DNA of 64,000 bases, from assembly GCA_016719055.1 (NCBI GenBank), contig JADKAW010000039.1, positions 1 to 64,000 of the forward strand, in the 5' to 3' direction. Below, in pieces: positions 59,437 through 64,000 of the stretch (the first letter of the stretch is position 1; every line of letters begins with the position of its first letter). The translations under genes and the position numbers were made by a program. The notes under the pieces were generated by a model. It was given only the letters and a program-made list of their open reading frames with translations. It ran no database searches and was not told where the DNA came from. This stretch comes from Candidatus Rhodoferax mariagerensis (lineage in GTDB: Bacteria > Pseudomonadota > Gammaproteobacteria > Burkholderiales > Burkholderiaceae_C).

Positions 59437-61320
59437 CTACATACGCCCCTTAAACCACGCATCAGCTCGACGCACTGCCTCGGTAACCTGCGCAGGGTCA
59501 AGCAGAGATTCAGATCGCAGACAGTTGGCACGCCCAGATTCATCGCCTGCTTTGGCCGCGATTGTGAACCACTTGTGAGCCTCCAGCGCGTCCACAGGTA
59601 CACCCTCGCCAACGGCATACATCAGGCCGATACGCGATTGTGCGTCCACAATACCCTGATTCGCAGCCTTTACAAACCAGGCAAAAGCTTGTTCAGGATC
59701 CTTTTCGACGCCGTGACCCTTGAGGTACATCAGCGCCAAGTTGTGTTGTGCCTCTGGGTCGCCCTGTAGGGCGGCCTTGGTCCACCAAAAAACCGCTTGC
59801 TTTGGATTTTTGATGCGTGCATAGAGAACACCTAAAGTCGCCTGCGCTGCCAAAAAACCCAAATCTGCGGCGGCGTGACACCATAAAAATGCCTTTTTCA
59901 GGTCCTTTTTAAGCCCTTTGCCGCCACTTGCATACAGCGATCCCAAATTCCACTGTGCCTTGGCATCGCCTTGTTCCGCAGCTTTGTGAAACCAAGAATA
60001 AGCCTGCTTAAAGTCACGTCCCACACCTTGCCCGCTCAAATACAGGCCACCCAGTTCACATTGGGCTTGCGGCTGCCCTTGTTCCGCCGCTTTATGAAAA
60101 TATGTAACTGCCTTGCACTTATCTAGAGCTACCCCTGTGCCTGACTTGTACTGCTGCCCCAGCAGAAACTGGGCCTCCGCATGACCGCTGTCTGCGGCTT
60201 TCTGTAAACAGCTGGCTGCCAAGTGCTCTGTGCCAGTGCCAAACAAATGCCCAAGCGTTAACAATGCGCGCAATTCGCCCTTTTCTGCCGCCTTGACGTA
60301 CCAAGACAAGCCAACAAAACAGTCTTGCTCAGCGCCTTGCCCGGCAAAATGCAATCTGCCCATGGCAAACTGGGCATCGACATCCCCTTGCAACGCCGCT
60401 TGGCGGTACCATGCAAATGCATTGTCGATGTGAACGGCTTCATATAGCTTGGCCAAAGCCAATTGCGCCCTGACTTCACCCTGGTTTGCTGCCTGCAAAT
60501 ACCAATATTCAGACTGCTGGCTATTTTGATCCACCCCAAGACCCTGCTCGTACATCCAACCCAACAGGTACTTTTCGTTGGCAGTACCGGCCTCGCCCGC
60601 TTGATTCCAGCGTTGGGCATTTTGGCGACGATCTGCGGTACCAAGCGGGTGCTTGCGCCGCCCATCGCTATCGCGCCCGAGGCCTTGTTCGTCCAGCTGT
60701 AACATCGCCACCTGTGCTGCAATATGGTACTGACGGGCCGCCTTGCAATACCAACCGTACGCCTGACCAACATCCTGAACAACACCATCGCCGTGCGCAT
60801 ACCGGTCCCCCAGCGCACACTGCGCCGATGCCAGGCCCTGCTCGGCCGCCTGCTTACACCATAAAAAAGCCTGTTCAGCGCTTTCTGCGTTTGCACTAGA
60901 TGCTGTCAAATCTGAAGCAAAATCCAACTGTGCTTGCGCCACACCGGCAACGGCGGCGGCCTGAATCAGTGCCCCCGCAGCACGCTCGTGCGTCGTGCTG
61001 TAAAACTTGCCTACCTTGTACAGAGCCTTAGGGTGCCCCTGATCGGCAGCCTTTAAAAACCACTTCAGCGCCTCATGATCGTTCTGCTCCACCACCTCAC
61101 CCACGCTGTAGCGAGTGGCTAGCAAATACTGTGCGGGAACAAATCCGCGCTCTGCAGATTGCTGCAGCCAATGAATGGCCTGCCCCAGATCCTGCGGCAC
61201 ACCTACCCCATTGGCATACATCAGTGCGACTTCGTACTGTGATTCCCTCTGCCCAATACGGGCATCTTTGATCGTTTGATCAAAGTCGCGCTTGTCTTTT
61301 GCTGAATTTCTGCTGGCCAT
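59437..61320 (-). CDS. Sel1-like repeat protein
   Basis: 627 residues built from about 15-16 Sel1-type tetratricopeptide-like repeats of about 36 residues (for example AFAWYRQAALQGDVDAQFAM and AYSWFHKAAEQGDAKAQWNL). No signal peptide or membrane segment is present, so it is probably cytoplasmic. Sel1 proteins act as scaffolds or regulators; its role may be to assist or regulate the secretion system. Its ATG overlaps the stop of the outer-membrane gene (TAATG), so both are cotranslated, and the giant repeat gene follows after 315 bp. Confidence 0.92.
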   Translation of the reverse strand: MASRNSAKDKRDFDQTIKDARIGQRESQYEVALMYANGVGVPQDLGQAIHWLQQSAERGFVPAQYLLATRYSVGEVVEQNDHEALKWFLKAADQGHPKALYKVGKFYSTTHERAAGALIQAAAVAGVAQAQLDFASDLTASSANAESAEQAFLWCKQAAEQGLASAQCALGDRYAHGDGVVQDVGQAYGWYCKAARQYHIAAQVAMLQLDEQGLGRDSDGRRKHPLGTADRRQNAQRWNQAGEAGTANEKYLLGWMYEQGLGVDQNSQQSEYWYLQAANQGEVRAQLALAKLYEAVHIDNAFAWYRQAALQGDVDAQFAMGRLHFAGQGAEQDCFVGLSWYVKAAEKGELRALLTLGHLFGTGTEHLAASCLQKAADSGHAEAQFLLGQQYKSGTGVALDKCKAVTYFHKAAEQGQPQAQCELGGLYLSGQGVGRDFKQAYSWFHKAAEQGDAKAQWNLGSLYASGGKGLKKDLKKAFLWCHAAADLGFLAAQATLGVLYARIKNPKQAVFWWTKAALQGDPEAQHNLALMYLKGHGVEKDPEQAFAWFVKAANQGIVDAQSRIGLMYAVGEGVPVDALEAHKWFTIAAKAGDESGRANCLRSESLLDPAQVTEAVRRADAWFKGRM

Positions 61321-62738
61321 TACTGCACCGAATCGATCCCGCCACCCAAAGCTTTGTAGAGCTGAACATTAGACTCCAATTGCGTCCGTCTGAGTTGCAA
61401 TGCCCTCTGCTGTGCGCCAATCAGTTCGCGTTGTGCCTCCAGCACCTCCAGGTAGCCACTGGCCCCCGCCTCAAAACGCCCTTGCGCAATTTCCAGACGC
61501 CGACGCTGCGCCTGCACGCCAACACGCACCGCCTCCAATTGCAGTGCCAGTGATTTGCGTGCGGCCAGCAAATCAGCCACCTCACGAAAAGCCACCTGAA
61601 TGGCGCGCTCGTATTCTGCAACCGCAACCACCTTACGAGCCTCCGCTAAATCAACCCCGGCAGCAGTGCGACCGCCGTCAAACAGGGGCATGGTAATTAG
61701 TGGCTGAAAAGCCCAGGCACCGCCGCTAAACAAACTCGCCAGCCCCTGGCTGGCCAGACCCAGAGTGGCCGTCAGCATCACTTTGGGCAAAAAGGCCGCT
61801 CGCGCAGCGGCGATGTTGGCATGCATTGCCCGCAGGCGCTGCTCTGCGGCCATCACATCTGGACGTAACAGCAGCACCTCAGCGGGCAGGGCTGTCGAAA
61901 GCGGCTTGTCGAGCCCTTGTTGGTCCAGGCGGGCACCCAGCTTGAGGTCAAAAGCCGCATTGCCCAACAAAAAATTAAGCTGATTGCGCGCTACTGTCAG
62001 CTGATGGTCATAGCTGGCCAGTGTCGCTTGGGCAGTTTCTAGCAAACTGCGGGCTTGTTGATACTCAAAGTCATTGGCCGCGCCAGCTTGATACCCTTGA
62101 TGAATCAACAGCAGCGAATACTCGCGCAGCGCCACGGTGGCTTGCTCGTCGGCAATCAGTTCTTTGTATTGCAGCAGATTCAGATACGACAGCGCCACAT
62201 CCGAGATCAACGACAAATACACCGATCTGCGGGATTCTTCCGTAGCCAAATAGCTCAATCGGGCTGCATCGGTCAAACTGGCCAAACGACCCCAAAAGTC
62301 AATTTCATAAGAAACACTCGACACACCAAGGTCAAAGCGTTGGCTGGTCAGCGGCGCATTGGTGCCGCTCAAGTCCGTCGTGGTTCGGGTCAAATTCCCG
62401 GAACCAAGGACATTTAACGAAGGCAGAGTATCGGCGCGCGCCATGCCAAACTGAGCCCGCGCCTCTTGTACCCGGCCTGCAGCAATGCGCAAATCGCGGT
62501 TGTTGGCGAGCGCCACTTCTATCAGTTGTTGCAGTTGGGGCTCGGTAAAAAATGCGCGCCAATGGGTTTTGGACGCGGCCGCCTGCAAATCACCCCCTGC
62601 CCTGGCCCACTGCGTGGGCACTGGCAACTGTGGACGAACGAAGTCCTGAGTGGGCGCACATGCCACCAAAAACAACATTGACGCTGTCGAGACAATCTTC
62701 CAGATCACACCCAAATCCATTTCCAGACATTTTGGCAA
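61320..62738 (-). CDS. NodT-family outer-membrane efflux lipoprotein (TolC-like)
   Basis: 472 residues. A lipoprotein leader with lipobox LVAC (MLFLVACAPTQDF) and two outer-membrane efflux repeats, each with beta-strand and coiled-coil parts (VALANNRDLRIAAGRVQEAR; SYEIDFWGRLASLTDAARLS; LRPDVMAAEQRLRAMHANIA). NodT proteins usually serve RND pumps; in this operon it is the natural outer-membrane channel for the type I exporter. The start may be 62738 or the ATG at 62720. The gene begins only 12-30 bp after the fliT terminator. Confidence 0.92.
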   Translation of the reverse strand: MPKCLEMDLGVIWKIVSTASMLFLVACAPTQDFVRPQLPVPTQWARAGGDLQAAASKTHWRAFFTEPQLQQLIEVALANNRDLRIAAGRVQEARAQFGMARADTLPSLNVLGSGNLTRTTTDLSGTNAPLTSQRFDLGVSSVSYEIDFWGRLASLTDAARLSYLATEESRRSVYLSLISDVALSYLNLLQYKELIADEQATVALREYSLLLIHQGYQAGAANDFEYQQARSLLETAQATLASYDHQLTVARNQLNFLLGNAAFDLKLGARLDQQGLDKPLSTALPAEVLLLRPDVMAAEQRLRAMHANIAAARAAFLPKVMLTATLGLASQGLASLFSGGAWAFQPLITMPLFDGGRTAAGVDLAEARKVVAVAEYERAIQVAFREVADLLAARKSLALQLEAVRVGVQAQRRRLEIAQGRFEAGASGYLEVLEAQRELIGAQQRALQLRRTQLESNVQLYKALGGGIDSVQ

Positions 62739-62749
62739 ACCCCAGTCTA

Positions 62750-62776
62750 AAAATAAAATGGCGCTCTAAAGCGCCA
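62750..62776 (-). terminator. Intrinsic terminator after fliT
   Basis: On the minus strand TGGCGCT-TTAG-AGCGCCA forms a 7-bp stem (62759-62776), followed by TTTTATTTTT. It would end the fliD-fliS-fliT transcript. The next gene starts only 12 bp beyond the T-tract. Confidence 0.85.
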
Positions 62777-62800
62777 ATAAAAGGGATGTAAGTCGGGCTT

Positions 62801-63097
62801 CTAGTGCAGCACGTATTGGCCTTCAAACTTGGCCTCAAAATGGTCCAACCAAGGCTCAGCTAAGCAACGAATTTGGGCGTCGTTGTATAGAATGCGCTGC
62901 ATGATGCGCGTTTTCTCTGTACGCGCCTGCGCGTCCAGAGTCTCCATAGTGGCACGATCGCGCAACTGCTCTATCAGCACAGCGCAAGCCCCTTCAAAAC
63001 GCATTACGCCGTCCCAGTCTTCGATTTTTGCGGCTTCCAGCATCTTGCTACTGCTGTGTTCAATTGCTTTGTAATAGTCAATCAATACTTGCGACAT
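62801..63097 (-). CDS. fliT: Flagellar export chaperone FliT
   Basis: 98 residues, all helical, with the expected length and position for FliT (FliD chaperone and, in enterobacteria, anti-FlhDC factor). It is recognised chiefly from the fliD-fliS-fliT order and composition (VLIDYYKAIEHSSSKMLEAA). It begins 12 bp after the fliS stop and ends at a clear terminator. Confidence 0.82.
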   Translation of the reverse strand: MSQVLIDYYKAIEHSSSKMLEAAKIEDWDGVMRFEGACAVLIEQLRDRATMETLDAQARTEKTRIMQRILYNDAQIRCLAEPWLDHFEAKFEGQYVLH

Positions 63098-63109
63098 TTC
63101 ACCTCTCCA

Positions 63110-63532
63110 TTACTGGACCGGACGTAGATAGGCCGGCCCCTTGTCACCAATTTGCTTCCAGCCGTTTGCTACGGGCTCAATCAAGTTGATCACTTGGTCC
63201 AATGCAGCAGCGTCGTTCTGGGCATTGGCGTGCACCAGCCGCACCACACAATACTCGTATAGCGCGTCAAGATTGGCCGCTATGGTGCCCCCTCTTTCCA
63301 AGTCTAGCGGCGCCTTCAGCCCTTCTTCAATGATCTGAATAGCCTTGCTGATAGCGTCGCATTTCGCTGGCACATTGCCCGCCTGCATAAACAACTTCGC
63401 ACTGCCAACTTTGCGCAACAAGGCTTCGAACAGCAGGTTGACGAGTTGATGGGGGTCTGCCATCTCAACACTTGACTCAATGCCGACACGCTTGTAGGCG
63501 TGTGCTGCACGGGATGTGGCGGAAGTGAACAT
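63110..63532 (-). CDS. fliS: Flagellin export chaperone FliS
   Basis: 140 residues from the ATG at 63532. Helical, with the family start AHAYKRVGIESSVEMADPHQ then LVNLLFEALLRKV. It binds the flagellin C-terminus to prevent polymerisation in the cytoplasm. The ORF extends upstream to 63589, but the chosen ATG is the conserved start and lies about 20 nt after the predicted transcription start of a sigma-28 promoter. Confidence 0.93.
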   Translation of the reverse strand: MFTSATSRAAHAYKRVGIESSVEMADPHQLVNLLFEALLRKVGSAKLFMQAGNVPAKCDAISKAIQIIEEGLKAPLDLERGGTIAANLDALYEYCVVRLVHANAQNDAAALDQVINLIEPVANGWKQIGDKGPAYLRPVQ

Positions 63533-63558
63533 GCTGGATTCCTTGATTGTTGTTTTAA

Positions 63559-63585
63559 TTATCGGCAGGTTGGGCGACAACTGAA
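63559..63585 (-). promoter_or_regulatory. Sigma-28 (FliA) promoter of fliS-fliT
   Basis: On the minus strand TTCAGTTG (63578-63585), 11 bp, then GCCGATAA (63559-63566). The -10 element is an exact match to the FliA consensus and the spacing is exact; the -35 element matches 5 of 8 bases of TAAAGTTT. The start site should fall near 63552, about 20 nt before the fliS ATG. Confidence 0.85.
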
Positions 63586-63631
63586 GCACATTAAAAAAAA
63601 TCCGACTAACCCTTGCTTGAATACTTTATAA

Positions 63632-63678
63632 CATCAAAAAGTATAGCTATTGACACAAACGGGATAAGCGCTAGACAC
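63632..63678 (-). repeat. Dispersed ~45-bp repeat, inverted copy between fliD and fliS
   Basis: On the minus strand TCTAGCGCTTATCCCGTTTG, then TGTCAATAGCTATACTT and TTTGATG, resembling the copy at 4713-4752 at both ends (CTAGCxCTTAT and AGCTATAxxTTTTGAT). Confidence 0.5.
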
Positions 63679-63710
63679 CAATTTAGCATCAAAAGTCCAC
63701 CTTCCCCGAT

Positions 63711-64000
63711 TTAACCGGTGGACTTATTCCAGGTCGTCACTTGCTGCGCCACATACGCGTTCAACGCACTCAGGCTGGCCATTTTGGCGTCCAGGGCGCT
63801 ATATTTGGCGTTGAGCTGCGTCTCAAAACGGTTCACTCGGTCATTGACCGTCTCCTGATTTTTGGAATTCTGCACTAGCGAGCGTTTGAGTGTCGCGTCC
63901 TTGCTGGAAAAGAGACCGTCAGTGGCCAGCAAGCCATCCGAGAATTTTTTGAACCTCACGGCCACGCCATCGGTCGGTGCGCCGTTGGTTGCCAACTGGG
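63711..64000 (-). CDS. fliD: Flagellar cap protein FliD, C-terminal part (continues past window end)
   Basis: The last 96 or so residues of FliD: DGVAVRFKKFSDGLLATDGL, then NRFETQLNAKYSALDAKMAS and LNAYVAQQVTTWNK, the conserved C-terminal coiled region of the filament cap. The 5' end lies beyond 64000. Gene order fliD-fliS-fliT is standard. Confidence 0.93.
   Translation of the reverse strand, partial: QLATNGAPTDGVAVRFKKFSDGLLATDGLFSSKDATLKRSLVQNSKNQETVNDRVNRFETQLNAKYSALDAKMASLSALNAYVAQQVTTWNKSTG

Overview
The window reads as a chromosomal segment of a flagellated betaproteobacterium, most likely a Comamonadaceae member close to Rhodoferax/Polaromonas. This is inferred from gene content (cytochrome c4, MsrPQ, a paired DUF1800/DUF1501 locus, a CheR-CheD-CheB chemotaxis block) and from a short dispersed repeat with the core CTAGCCCTTA...GCGCTAGAAGCTAT that I associate with this group. 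No rRNA, tRNA or CRISPR was found.

Layout. 1-1.4 kb: a decayed IS4-type insertion sequence with both terminal inverted repeats still visible. 1.5-11.7 kb: housekeeping and envelope genes (engB, cytochrome c4, msrP-msrQ, a degenerate RsuA-type pseudouridine synthase, mtfA, DUF1800-DUF1501, a Nudix/metallo-beta-lactamase fusion). 11.7-18.9 kb (minus strand): chemotaxis operon cheZ-like, cheY, cheA, cheW, cheR, cheD, cheB, running directly into hisF and the Nudix/MBL gene. 19.0-20.8 kb: a divergent histidine kinase/NarL-type regulator pair. 20.8-32.2 kb: flagellar export and basal body genes fliR-Q-P-O-N-M-L-K-J-I-H-G-F, with fliE divergent across a strong inverted repeat.

32.3-49.6 kb (plus strand): an eighteen-gene island next to fliE, best read as a flagellin glycosylation island. 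It has a TPR/O-GlcNAc-transferase-like enzyme, a VioA-type sugar aminotransferase, GT10 and other transferase-like proteins, methyltransferases and a NeuD-like acyltransferase. It also has a dedicated acyl module: acyl carrier protein, AMP ligase, LuxE and LuxC homologues, a FabZ-like dehydratase, GMC oxidoreductase plus small partner, FabG-like reductase and a two-subunit transketolase. The AMP ligase is split by a frameshift lying exactly on a canonical -1 slippery heptamer.

49.6-62.7 kb (minus strand): a type I secretion locus between the glycosylation island and fliD-fliS-fliT. It contains a NodT/TolC-like outer-membrane lipoprotein, a Sel1-repeat protein, a giant protein made of about 210 octapeptide repeats (24 bp each, organised into 912-bp higher-order units) ending in an EF-hand-like calcium-binding region, and an HlyB-type ABC exporter and HlyD-type adaptor. 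The giant gene is interrupted by several indels as sequenced. 62.8-64 kb: fliT, fliS and the 3' end of fliD, with a sigma-28 promoter before fliS.

The coherent picture is a motility chromosome region into which a surface-modification island and a type I-secreted octapeptide-repeat surface protein have been built. The octapeptide-repeat secretion locus is the strongest candidate for something undescribed; the lux-like/transketolase acyl-sugar module is the second.
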